From NCBI RefSeq assembly GCF_024978135.1, contig NZ_JANTEZ010000003.1, positions 248,001 through 312,000 of the forward strand: a DNA stretch of 64,000 nt. Direction: 5' to 3'. Position 1 is the first letter of the stretch. Every line of letters starts with the position of its first letter. This document shows, one piece after another, positions 1 to 7,904 of the stretch. Source of the stretch: Herbiconiux gentiana (GTDB lineage Bacteria > Actinomycetota > Actinomycetes > Actinomycetales > Microbacteriaceae). A program made the position numbers and the translations under genes. The notes under the pieces are model-generated. The model ran no database searches. It was not told the DNA's origin and saw only the letters and a program-made list of their open reading frames with translations.

Positions 1-1271
1 AGCTCGCGGCGGAGCGTCAGCACGTGCAGCGCCGCGTCGTCCACGCGCGACGCCGGGATCGTGCCCGCCCGCACCGCCGCCGCGAGCGACGCGACGAGCG
101 GAGGCAGGTCGACCGTGCTGTTGTACAGCAGCACGTCGTTGCCCGCCGCGACCGCCGCGACCGCGTTCGCCGTGCGATCGGCGTACGCCGGAACCCCCGA
201 CGCCTCGAGCATGAGCAGATCGTCGGTGACGGCGACCCCGTCGAACCCGAGCTCCTCGCGCAGGATGCGATGCCACTCCGGCGACAGCGACGCCGGCAGC
301 GCATCGACTGAGGTGTAGGCCAGGTGCCCGAACATCACGAGCTCGGCCCCCGCCTCGACCCCCGCGGCGAACGGCGGCGCGACGTCGCTCCGCCACTGAT
401 CGAGCGCCATCCCGGTCGACGGGATCGACGTGTGCGAGTCGCCCGCCGTCGCCCCGTGCCCCGGGAAGTGCTTCAGCGTGCTGAACACGTGCCCGCGCTC
501 GGCCCCGACGGCGGCGGCCACCCGGTCGGCGGCGGCCGGAGCATCCGTGCCGAGCGCCCGCTCGAAGATGAACGACCCGGGGTCGGCCGTCACGTCGGCC
601 ACCACGCCGAAGTTCACCGTCATGCCGGTCGACTCCAGCAGCGCCGCCCGCTGGCCGAACGCCGAGGCGGTCTCGGCGACCGGGACCGACTTCAGCGTGT
701 CCGCCGCCGGATACCCGTCCTCGGCCAACCGCGCCACGATCCCGCCCTCCTCGTCGATCGCCACGAGGGTGCCGAGCCCCTCACTCTGCCGAAGCGCCGA
801 CGTCAGCGTCGCCGCCTGCGCGCTCGACCCCGGCACGTTGTCGCCGAGCAGCAGCAGCCCGGCCGGCTGGTTCGCCGTGAGGTACGCCTGCAACGGCGCC
901 GGGTCGGGCCCGCCGACGTGCACCATCACGAGCGACGCGAGCTTCTGCTCGAGCGTCATGGTCGACAGTCGCGCCTCGGCATACAGGCGGATGCGCTGCC
1001 GCTCCGACACGACAGGGAACTCCCCGCGCACCCGTCCGCTCCCCTCCGGTGCCGCCGCCGAGGCGCCGCCCGCACCCGCCGTCGCCCCCGCGGACGGGGC
1101 GACGCCCCCGCCCGCCGTCGCCCCACCGTACGGCGCGCCCGAGTCCTCGCCCCCGAACAACGCCGACCCCGTGCATCCGGACACCACCAGCGTCGATGCG
1201 AGCAGCACCCCCGACAGCACCCCGATGCGCCCGGCCGCCGTTCGGTGCCGGGTCGAGACCATGCGCCTCAT
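1..1271 (-). CDS. Glycoside hydrolase family 3 (beta-N-acetylhexosaminidase-like) lipoprotein, 3' end outside window
   Basis: A GH3 enzyme that probably releases N-acetylglucosamine from cell-wall or chitin-type glycans outside the membrane. The N terminus is a hydrophobic signal ending in lipobox VSGC near residue 30, followed by a Gly/Ala-rich linker. The TIM barrel shows DEEGG and the KHFPGHG catalytic-loop signature typical of NagZ-type hexosaminidases, then a TDDLLM segment corresponding to the nucleophile region. The ATG at 1271 overlaps the stop of the acyl-CoA dehydrogenase gene by ATGA, suggesting coupled translation; a second in-frame ATG lies three codons later. The reading frame stays open to base 1, so the C terminus is missing only because of the window edge. 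The family is clear; exact substrate is inferred. Confidence 0.88.
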   Translation of the reverse strand, partial: MRRMVSTRHRTAAGRIGVLSGVLLASTLVVSGCTGSALFGGEDSGAPYGGATAGGGVAPSAGATAGAGGASAAAPEGSGRVRGEFPVVSERQRIRLYAEARLSTMTLEQKLASLVMVHVGGPDPAPLQAYLTANQPAGLLLLGDNVPGSSAQAATLTSALRQSEGLGTLVAIDEEGGIVARLAEDGYPAADTLKSVPVAETASAFGQRAALLESTGMTVNFGVVADVTADPGSFIFERALGTDAPAAADRVAAAVGAERGHVFSTLKHFPGHGATAGDSHTSIPSTGMALDQWRSDVAPPFAAGVEAGAELVMFGHLAYTSVDALPASLSPEWHRILREELGFDGVAVTDDLLMLEASGVPAYADRTANAVAAVAAGNDVLLYNSTVDLPPLVASLAAAVRAGTIPASRVDDAALHVLTLRRE

Positions 1272-2458
1272 TCGGGCACGGGCCCGAGCAGTGCGTTCGC
1301 CACCGTGGAATGCGCCGACTCGTCGTCGGACGGGTGGAAGAGCCCCGCGATGACGTCGCGATAGAGCCGCCCCAGTTCGCTCGCGGACGCGATTGCGGAG
1401 CCGCCCGAGACTCGCAGCGCATGGTCGACGACGACGCGGGCGCTCTCGGTGGCGCGCACCTTCAGCCCGACGAGCGCCGGGAACCAGGCCGCGCCGCGGT
1501 TCTCGAGGCGGTCGACCGCGCGGGCGAGCTCGGCGATCTGCGGCGGGATCCCGTCGTGCTGGATGCCCGCCGAGGCGATGCGCCAGCGGATGTCGGGGTC
1601 GTGCGCGTAGGGGCGACCATTCACCTTCAGGGAGGTGCGGCGGTGCGCGGCCTCGACGGCGAGCTCGAGCGCCCGCTGGCTGAGACCGGTGTAGACCGCG
1701 GCGACCAGCACCTCGAAATTCGCGAAGATGCCGAAGATGAGCGGGTCGGCACTCGGACCGGCCGGCAGCCGCCGCACCACCCGCGAGGCCGAGGCCACCG
1801 CGTCGCGCAGCACCGTGGTGTTCGACTGGCTGGCTCGCATGGCCAGCGTGTCCCAATCCGAGAGGGTCTCGACCCCCGGCTGGCGGTCGAGGAAGGCGTG
1901 CACGAGCAGCGGCGCATCGGGATCGGTGTCGTCGCGGCCGAAGACGCCGAGCCTCGTCCAGACCGGCGAGAGGGAGGTGAAGATCTTCGTGCCGGTGAAG
2001 CGGTAGCCGCCGTCGGGCTGCGGTGCCGCCACCGTGCGGGAGCCGAAGAGCACGAGGTCGTTGCCGGCCTCGCTGTTGCCGAAGGCGAAGACCTCGCCGG
2101 CCACCGCGTCGTCGAGCACCCAGGCGAGCGAGTCGTCGCCGCGGTCGAGCAGCACCTTGGCCGTTCCCGTCCAGACCAGGTGCATGTTCAGCGCCAGAGC
2201 CGTGGCGGGTGCCGCGGTGGCGAGGCGGGTCTGTTCGCGGGCGACCCGTTCGAGGCCGAAGCCGAGGCCGCCGCGATCGAGCGGGGCGAACATCCGCAGG
2301 TAGCCGGCCTCGCGCAGCTCGCGCAGGTCGTCGTGCGGGAAGGTGTTCTCGCGGTCGTGCGTCGCGGCCCTCGAGCGGATGCGCGCGAGCAGCTCGTCGT
2401 CGACGACGGACGCGGTGGCACCGTCGCCGACACCACCGGTGGGCAGGTTCTCGGGCAT
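1268..2458 (-). CDS. Acyl-CoA dehydrogenase family protein
   Basis: A 396-residue flavoprotein of the acyl-CoA dehydrogenase fold, cytoplasmic, expected to oxidise an acyl-CoA or related thioester. The N-terminal helical domain contains EAGYLRMFAPLDRGGLG, the middle beta domain contains YRFTGTKIFTSLSP, and the C-terminal helices contain VSGGSAIASASELGRLYRD, all in the usual family order. The length is typical. The C-terminal domain resembles the DszC or hydroxylase-like branch as much as classical beta-oxidation enzymes, so monooxygenase activity is possible. It is the first gene of a pair with the GH3 lipoprotein, which overlaps it by four bases; no functional link between the two is obvious. 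Confidence 0.86.
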   Translation of the reverse strand: MPENLPTGGVGDGATASVVDDELLARIRSRAATHDRENTFPHDDLRELREAGYLRMFAPLDRGGLGFGLERVAREQTRLATAAPATALALNMHLVWTGTAKVLLDRGDDSLAWVLDDAVAGEVFAFGNSEAGNDLVLFGSRTVAAPQPDGGYRFTGTKIFTSLSPVWTRLGVFGRDDTDPDAPLLVHAFLDRQPGVETLSDWDTLAMRASQSNTTVLRDAVASASRVVRRLPAGPSADPLIFGIFANFEVLVAAVYTGLSQRALELAVEAAHRRTSLKVNGRPYAHDPDIRWRIASAGIQHDGIPPQIAELARAVDRLENRGAAWFPALVGLKVRATESARVVVDHALRVSGGSAIASASELGRLYRDVIAGLFHPSDDESAHSTVANALLGPVPE

Positions 2459-2559
2459 ACTCCCACGCTACCGCCGACCCCTGACAACCCCCTCAGTCGC
2501 ACCGAAGCGGAGGACGCCGGAGCCGCCCCTGCGGCCGGGAGACGCCCCAGCGGCTGGGA

Positions 2560-3000
2560 CTACTGGCGCTGCAGCTGCACGATCTCGCCCCCGTCGACCG
2601 CGCGGGTCGTCATGACGTCGCCATCCACCACCGCCGACCCGAGCTTCGAGAACGAGACCGTCACCCCGACGCAGGCCTTCAACGTCGACGGGTCGAGCGC
2701 GAAGCTCACCTCGTCGCCCTCGACCGTGGCGGTGCCCCCGACACCGTTGCACCCGTCGCTGCCGGTCACGCCGCCGTCGGCGTCGAAGCGCAGCCACGCC
2801 TCGTCGGGGGCCGCGGTGCGCCACTCCCCCTCGATCGAAAGGGCGTCCGAGCCCGAACCCGAACCCGACCCCCCGGCGCCCCCGGACGAGTCCCCACCCG
2901 ACCCCGTCCCGCCCTGACCCGAGGCGCACCCGGTGAGGGCCGAGGCGGCCACGAGGATCACGAGAGCAGAGAGAACGGTGCGTGCGGTCATGCCCCCCAT
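2560..3000 (-). CDS. META-domain (HslJ-like) lipoprotein
   Basis: A small exported lipoprotein. The signal peptide ends in lipobox LTGC, followed by a Gly/Ser-rich tether and then a META-type domain: a start like IEGEWRT, a central GSDGCNGVGG and a closing FSKLGSAVV segment match the HslJ/META pattern, in which the domain forms a small beta structure. The role of such proteins in Actinobacteria is poorly known; stress-related functions are described for HslJ in E. coli. Start choice is uncertain: ATG at 3000 or ATG at 2991 both give a good signal peptide, and neither has a convincing Shine-Dalgarno. The gene stands alone, divergent from the protease gene. Confidence 0.72.
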   Translation of the reverse strand: MGGMTARTVLSALVILVAASALTGCASGQGGTGSGGDSSGGAGGSGSGSGSDALSIEGEWRTAAPDEAWLRFDADGGVTGSDGCNGVGGTATVEGDEVSFALDPSTLKACVGVTVSFSKLGSAVVDGDVMTTRAVDGGEIVQLQRQ

Positions 3001-3169
3001 CCGATCATCCGGTGACCTCATCCACAAGAAACCCTGTTCTTTCTGCGACCTTCCTCTGTGTTTGCCGTCAGTTGTTGACTATGGTCGTTGACGGGGGAAT
3101 CCAGGTCGCCGCATGCGCGGCTAGAGCTATGCCCCCGAATCAGCACTACAGAACCAGGGGAAGTCATAG

Positions 3170-5191
3170 ATGACGATGAAGAAGAGACTCGCGTATCTCG
3201 CGGTCGGAACAGTGGCCATCGCCGGCATGACCGGCGCTTTCGGTCAGGTCGCCTTCGCGGCCGGCGATGACGAGGTCGTTCCGACCTCGGGCCCGGCGTT
3301 CGACGCCTACGCCCAGTCGCTGCTGACCGACGAGAACATCCAGGCCGTCGCCGCGGGCGCGAACGGCCCCGTGGTCTACACGACCGAACCCGTCGCCGAG
3401 ATCGGTGCGGATGCGCGCTTCCTCGTCGAGTCGAAGAGCAACGTCGAGGTCAAGGTGCTCTCCGCGCCGCTGCAGGCCTACGACACCGACGAGGTCGTCG
3501 GCGGCGCCGGCTACTTCGCCACCAGCTCGCCGTCCGCGACCTCCGGCGGCCTCTGCTCCGTCGGATTCTCGGGCTGGTCGCCCGAGGGTGACCCCGCCGT
3601 CATCTCGGCCGGCCACTGCACGGGCGACAACGCCCTCACCTTCAGCCAGCTGACGCTGCCGACCGGTGACCCCGCAGGTGGCGGCGCCGACGACAACAGC
3701 GACTTCCAGCCGATCGCCGAGCTCGGCGAGCTGTCCTTCTCGCAGTTCGGTGGAGCGGGGAACTCCACCGGTGCGCAGGGCGACACGAAGAGCGTCGACA
3801 TCTCGGTGATCGACGTCACCAACGACGCCCTCAAGCTCCGCCCCGAGGTCACCGACTGGACGACGGCCGACAGCGAAGACCTCGCCGCCTCGACCTTCGA
3901 CATCGACTCGGTCGGCTCCGCCACGGTCGGCGCCTCGATCGTGAAGAGCGGTCGCACCACCGGCTACACGAGCGGCACCGTCGACTCGGTCAACGGCTGG
4001 GCGAACATCCGCAACGACGAGGGCGAAGACCGCCTCGTCTACGGCTTCGGCGCACTGCTCACGGCTGCTCCCGGTGACTCGGGCGGCGCGCTCGTCCAGG
4101 GCAACACCGCAGTGGGCGTGCTCTCCGGCGGCGGCACCGTCGACGGTCAGGACTTCGTCTGGGGCGCCAACCTCGAGGCCGGCCTCGCGCTGACCGGTGG
4201 CTACACCGTCGCGCTGCACCTCGACGCTCCCGCGCTGACCTCGCCCGCCGACGGCGGCGACGTCTACACCGGTCGCGCGATCTCGGGCACGGCTCCCGCC
4301 GGCTCGACCGTCATCGCCACGCAGGGCTCGGGCGAGCCCTTCGAGGTCGCGGTCAACGACGGCACGTGGTCCTTCCCGGCCCCCGGCACCGTCGGCGAGT
4401 ACAGCTACACCGTGCGCGCCGAGCGCGGCTTCGACACCTCGGCGAGCAGCACCTTCTCGGTGAACGTCGTTCCGGCACCGCTGGAGCCGGCCGTGATCAG
4501 CTCGCCGTTCGACGGCCAGGTCGTCGAGACCTCGGTGCCGGTCATCTCCGGTAAGGGCGAGCCCGGTGCGACCCTGACCCTGTCGGGCGACGTCGAGAAG
4601 ACCCTCACGGTTCCGCAGAACGGCACCTGGTCGACCGACGTCGACCTGTCCTACGGCTCGTACAGCGTCACCGCCGTGCAGACCCGTGAGAACGCCTCCT
4701 CCTCGGCGCCGACCACGGTGAAGTTCTCGGTCGTGCCGGTCGCCCCGGCGATCACCGACCCGAAGTCGGGCCTCGGCTACGACCTCGGCTCCGGCCCGGT
4801 CGCGGTCAGCGGCACCGGCATCGACGGCGCCACGGTCAAGCTCACGATCAACGGCAACGAGGCGGGTTCCGCCGTCGTCAAGAACGGCACCTGGAAGATC
4901 GCGCTGTCGAAGCAGCTCGACGCCGGCACCGTGACGATCACCGCCACGCAGACGATCGACGGCGCCACCAGCGCGGTCGCCACGTCGACCATCACGGTCA
5001 CCCCCGTCGACAACGGCGGCACCACCCCGACGCCCGCTCCGGCTCCGGCCGGCAACGGCGGCAACGGCTCGCTGGCCAACACCGGCGCGCCGATCGCCCC
5101 GCTCGCCGGTGGCGGCATCGCGCTGCTGCTCGCAGCCGGTGGAATGCTGCTGGTCGCACGTCGCACCAACAAGGCACGCCGCGCGGAGTAA
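3170..5191 (+). CDS. Sortase-anchored chymotrypsin-fold (S1-type) serine protease with bacterial Ig-like repeats
   Basis: A 673-residue surface protease. Residues 1-30 form a signal peptide ending AFA. The catalytic triad of a PA-clan protease is visible: His149 in ISAGHCTG, Asp210 in SVDISVIDV and Ser304 in APGDSGGAL. From about residue 350 to 615 there are three Ig-like repeats, each with a G-x-A/E-x-P-G-A/S-T-V/L core and a GTW strand, as in cell-surface adhesins. The C terminus carries LANTG at 635-639, a membrane segment and a basic tail, a class E (LAxTG) sorting signal typical of Actinobacteria. AGGGGAAG precedes the first ATG. A strong terminator follows. It resembles streptogrisin-like proteases; its substrate is unknown. 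Confidence 0.85.
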   Translation: MTMKKRLAYLAVGTVAIAGMTGAFGQVAFAAGDDEVVPTSGPAFDAYAQSLLTDENIQAVAAGANGPVVYTTEPVAEIGADARFLVESKSNVEVKVLSAPLQAYDTDEVVGGAGYFATSSPSATSGGLCSVGFSGWSPEGDPAVISAGHCTGDNALTFSQLTLPTGDPAGGGADDNSDFQPIAELGELSFSQFGGAGNSTGAQGDTKSVDISVIDVTNDALKLRPEVTDWTTADSEDLAASTFDIDSVGSATVGASIVKSGRTTGYTSGTVDSVNGWANIRNDEGEDRLVYGFGALLTAAPGDSGGALVQGNTAVGVLSGGGTVDGQDFVWGANLEAGLALTGGYTVALHLDAPALTSPADGGDVYTGRAISGTAPAGSTVIATQGSGEPFEVAVNDGTWSFPAPGTVGEYSYTVRAERGFDTSASSTFSVNVVPAPLEPAVISSPFDGQVVETSVPVISGKGEPGATLTLSGDVEKTLTVPQNGTWSTDVDLSYGSYSVTAVQTRENASSSAPTTVKFSVVPVAPAITDPKSGLGYDLGSGPVAVSGTGIDGATVKLTINGNEAGSAVVKNGTWKIALSKQLDAGTVTITATQTIDGATSAVATSTITVTPVDNGGTTPTPAPAPAGNGGNGSLANTGAPIAPLAGGGIALLLAAGGMLLVARRTNKARRAE

Positions 5192-5210
5192 CCTCCCGCT
5201 GAACGCCTGA

Positions 5211-5245
5211 AGGGGGCGGTGACCATCTGGTCACCGCCCCCCTTT
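5211..5245 (+). terminator. Intrinsic terminator after the surface protease gene
   Basis: A 13-bp perfect GC-rich stem (arms 5212-5224 and 5229-5241) with a four-base loop, followed by C then TTT. It lies 20 bases past the protease stop. Because the arms are symmetrical it could also act on transcripts from the convergent monooxygenase gene, although the T-run is only on the plus side. Confidence 0.85.
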
Positions 5246-5330
5246 GTCGTGCGGGACGAAAGCGCCGCAGCGCCGAGCACGGCAGCGGCAGAGCGCCCGT
5301 GCGCAGCCGCAGCGCCCGGCCGCAGCCGAT

Positions 5331-6377
5331 CTACCCCCGCGCCTCCAGCTCCCGTACCCGCGGGATCACCTGCTCCCCGAACCGCTGCATCTCCCGCAGG
5401 TGCGGCGAGAACTGCAGCAGCAGCAGATCGACCCCGGCGTCCGAGAACTCGAGCACCCGCCGCGCGACCTGGTCGGGCGTGCCCACCAGATCGGGCCGCA
5501 GCCCCCGGTTCGAGACCGAGTAGTCGCGCAGGTCGACCTTGGTGTCGAGCTGCGACTTCGAGATGAAGTCCTGGTACGACTCGTAGGCCGCTCCCCCGCG
5601 CACGTCGGTGATGCGCTCGAGCTCCGCCTGCGCCTCCTCCTCGGTGTCGCGCACGATGGCGTAGGCGGCCATGCCGAACGACTGGAACGGCGCATCCGTC
5701 ACCTGGGCCCGCCGCGCGGTGAGGTCGGCGACCTTCGCGCGCAGCTCGTCGGGGGTGCCGCCGTGCGTGACGTAGGCGTCGGCGAACCGCGCGATGGCCT
5801 GCTTGCCGCCCTCGCTCTCCCCGCCGGCGTAGACGACGGGCGCCCGCCGCGGCTTCGGCGAGAGGTACGTGCCCGACAGCGAGTAGTACTCCCCGTCGAA
5901 ACTGAACGGCGTCTCGGCCCACAGCCCCTTGAGGATCGACACGAACTCCAGGCTCCGCCGGTACCGGTCGTCGTGCTCCGAGAAGATGCCGCCGTACTGC
6001 CGGGCCTCCTCGGCCCACCACGCGGACACCACGTTCAGCGAGAAGCGCCCGCCCGAGATCTCGTCGATGGTGGCCGCACGCTTCGCGGCCACGGCAGGCA
6101 GGTGATAGCCCGGGCGCACCGCCGTCATGATCTCCTGCGTCGACGTGACGGCCGCGATGGCCGCCGCGAGCTCCCAGGCGTCGAAGCTCGGGCCCTCCTG
6201 GCCCTTGATGTCGTTCAGGTTGAGCTCGGCGATCAGCGTCAGGTCGAACCCGATGCGCTCGGCCGTCTGCGCGATCTCCTTGACGTGCTCGAAGCTGAAC
6301 GGCGTCTGTTCGTCGTCGACGTTGCGCAGCCACCCGCCGAACATCGGCGTCCAGTACCCGAACCGCATGCCCGCCAT
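5331..6377 (-). CDS. LLM-class flavin-dependent monooxygenase (SsuD/SfnG-like)
   Basis: A 348-residue luciferase-like TIM-barrel monooxygenase that would use reduced flavin and oxygen. The N terminus contains FGYWTPMFGGWLRNVDD, followed by the conserved EISGGRFSLNVVSAWW segment and SFDGEYYSL, which resemble alkanesulfonate and dimethylsulfone monooxygenases. Its ATG at 6377 overlaps the last base of the ATP-grasp stop codon (TGATG), so the two are translationally coupled and probably act together, perhaps in making or breaking an amino-acid-derived compound. No flavin reductase is nearby. Substrate is unknown; the family assignment is firm. Confidence 0.86.
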   Translation of the reverse strand: MAGMRFGYWTPMFGGWLRNVDDEQTPFSFEHVKEIAQTAERIGFDLTLIAELNLNDIKGQEGPSFDAWELAAAIAAVTSTQEIMTAVRPGYHLPAVAAKRAATIDEISGGRFSLNVVSAWWAEEARQYGGIFSEHDDRYRRSLEFVSILKGLWAETPFSFDGEYYSLSGTYLSPKPRRAPVVYAGGESEGGKQAIARFADAYVTHGGTPDELRAKVADLTARRAQVTDAPFQSFGMAAYAIVRDTEEEAQAELERITDVRGGAAYESYQDFISKSQLDTKVDLRDYSVSNRGLRPDLVGTPDQVARRVLEFSDAGVDLLLLQFSPHLREMQRFGEQVIPRVRELEARG

Positions 6378-7348
6378 CAGGCACCCACCGGAGCGAGCGA
6401 GGGCGCCAGCAGACCGCCGAGGAACTGCGCGATGCGCCGCGGCCCCGACACCGGGCTCGACGCCTCGACGTCGGGGTTGTAGTTCGTGTTCGTGTTGATG
6501 TCGTAGGTCACGCGCCGCCCGTCGAGCGTCTCCATGAACTCCACGCCCGCGATCTCGATGCCGTTCGCCGCGAGGAACGCCTCGTACCGGGCGACCAGCG
6601 GATCGCTCTCGAACCCCTGGCGCACCGAGAACAGCGGCTCCGCCCCGGGCACGGCGCACGCATCCGCCGGGCACAGCTCGAAGCTGCCCGCCGAGGTGTC
6701 GACCCGCACGGCGTAGACGAACCGCCCGCCCACGAACTCGGCCCGCGTGATGAAGGGAGACGGGGCGACCAGGTACTCCTGCAGCAGCGTGATGCCGTCG
6801 ATCGGCTCCTCGAACTCGGGCCCGTCGACGTAGGCGTCGAACTCCTCGTAGCTGTCGAACCGCCGCACACCGAGGCCCTTGCCGCCCTGGTTGTGCTTGG
6901 AGATGAAGGGCAGCCCGAACTGCCGCGCCGCCGCCGGCAGCCCACCGCGGCCGAACACCGCGACCGTGCGGGGCACGTCGAAGCCGGCCTGCGAGAGCAG
7001 CAGGTGCTGCGCGATCTTGCTCACCTCGAGGTCGATGACGGGCAGCCCGGATGCCGACGACGCCCCCGGGTTGCCGTTCACGACGCGGGCTCCCCCGGCC
7101 TGCAGCCAGGCGAGCACCGCGCGGGTGTACTCCTTCGCGTGCGGGTTGCCGCGGGTGTGCGCCGAGGCGCTCATGCGCGACCAGTAGACGCCGGGCGGCG
7201 GAGGCGACGCGAGGTCGATGCCCCCGAACGGCGACTCCTCCGTCAGCAGGATCTCCTCGAGCGGCACCCCCTCCGCCTCGAACGCGGCGGCGAGCGGCGG
7301 AAGCCACTCGGGGTTCTCGTGGATGACGTAGACACGTGGAGAGGTCAT
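6377..7348 (-). CDS. ATP-grasp ligase, RimK-like
   Basis: A 323-residue ATP-grasp protein, expected to join a carboxylate to an amine or similar nucleophile using ATP. Visible features are the flexible glycine loop KHNQGGKGLGVRRF near the middle, a LLQEYL segment at the adenine-binding strand, and VEFMETLDG with DINTNTNYN near the C terminus, which matches the metal-binding Asn/Asp/Glu cluster of RimK-type enzymes. Length is normal for a stand-alone ligase. It lies 15 bases after the gamma-carbonic anhydrase gene and is coupled to the flavin monooxygenase gene, which suggests a shared, unidentified pathway rather than ribosomal S6 modification. Confidence 0.8.
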   Translation of the reverse strand: MTSPRVYVIHENPEWLPPLAAAFEAEGVPLEEILLTEESPFGGIDLASPPPPGVYWSRMSASAHTRGNPHAKEYTRAVLAWLQAGGARVVNGNPGASSASGLPVIDLEVSKIAQHLLLSQAGFDVPRTVAVFGRGGLPAAARQFGLPFISKHNQGGKGLGVRRFDSYEEFDAYVDGPEFEEPIDGITLLQEYLVAPSPFITRAEFVGGRFVYAVRVDTSAGSFELCPADACAVPGAEPLFSVRQGFESDPLVARYEAFLAANGIEIAGVEFMETLDGRRVTYDINTNTNYNPDVEASSPVSGPRRIAQFLGGLLAPSLAPVGA

Positions 7349-7363
7349 TCCTCCACTCTAGGT

Positions 7364-7882
7364 TCAGCCCCCGACGGTGCCGCCCCGGTGGGCCTCGACG
7401 TGCCCCAGATACGTCGTCGCGTTACGTCGGATGCCCTCCCGCTCCTCCTCGCTGAGCGACCGGCGCACCTTCCCCGGCACCCCCGCGACGAGCGATCCGG
7501 GCGGCACGACCGTGCCCTCCAGCACCACGGCGCCCGCGGCGACGAGTGACCCCGATCCGATCACCGCCCCGTTCAGCACGGTGGCGTTCATGCCGATCAG
7601 GCTGTCGTGCTCGACCGTGCAGCCGTGCAGCACGGCGTTGTGGCCGACGCTGACACCCGAGCCGATGATCGCCGGATGCCCGGGGTCGACGTGCACCACC
7701 ACGTTGTCCTGCAGGTTCGATCCGGCGCCCAGCTCGATCCGGTCGCCGTCGGCCCGCAGCACGGCGCCGTAGAACACGCTCGAGCCCGGCGCCAGCCGCA
7801 CCTCGCCGACCACCGTCGCGGTCGGAGCGATCCACGCCGCCTCGTCCACGACGGGTGTGTGCCCGTTCACCGCGATGATCAT
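7364..7882 (-). CDS. Gamma-carbonic anhydrase family hexapeptide-repeat protein
   Basis: A 172-residue left-handed beta-helix protein of the gamma-carbonic anhydrase family. Hexapeptide repeats run through most of the chain (IGSGVSVGHN, IGMNATVLNG, IGSGSLVAAG). His residues in VVVHVDPGHP and VGHNAVLHG sit where the family places its zinc ligands. Members are cytoplasmic trimers; many are active carbonic anhydrases and others acyl-carrier or metal-binding proteins. It lies 22 bases after the antiporter stop and 15 before the ATP-grasp start, so all four are probably co-transcribed. Confidence 0.87.
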   Translation of the reverse strand: MIIAVNGHTPVVDEAAWIAPTATVVGEVRLAPGSSVFYGAVLRADGDRIELGAGSNLQDNVVVHVDPGHPAIIGSGVSVGHNAVLHGCTVEHDSLIGMNATVLNGAVIGSGSLVAAGAVVLEGTVVPPGSLVAGVPGKVRRSLSEEEREGIRRNATTYLGHVEAHRGGTVGG

Positions 7883-7904
7883 GCCGTCCTCCTCCTCGGG
7901 CGGC

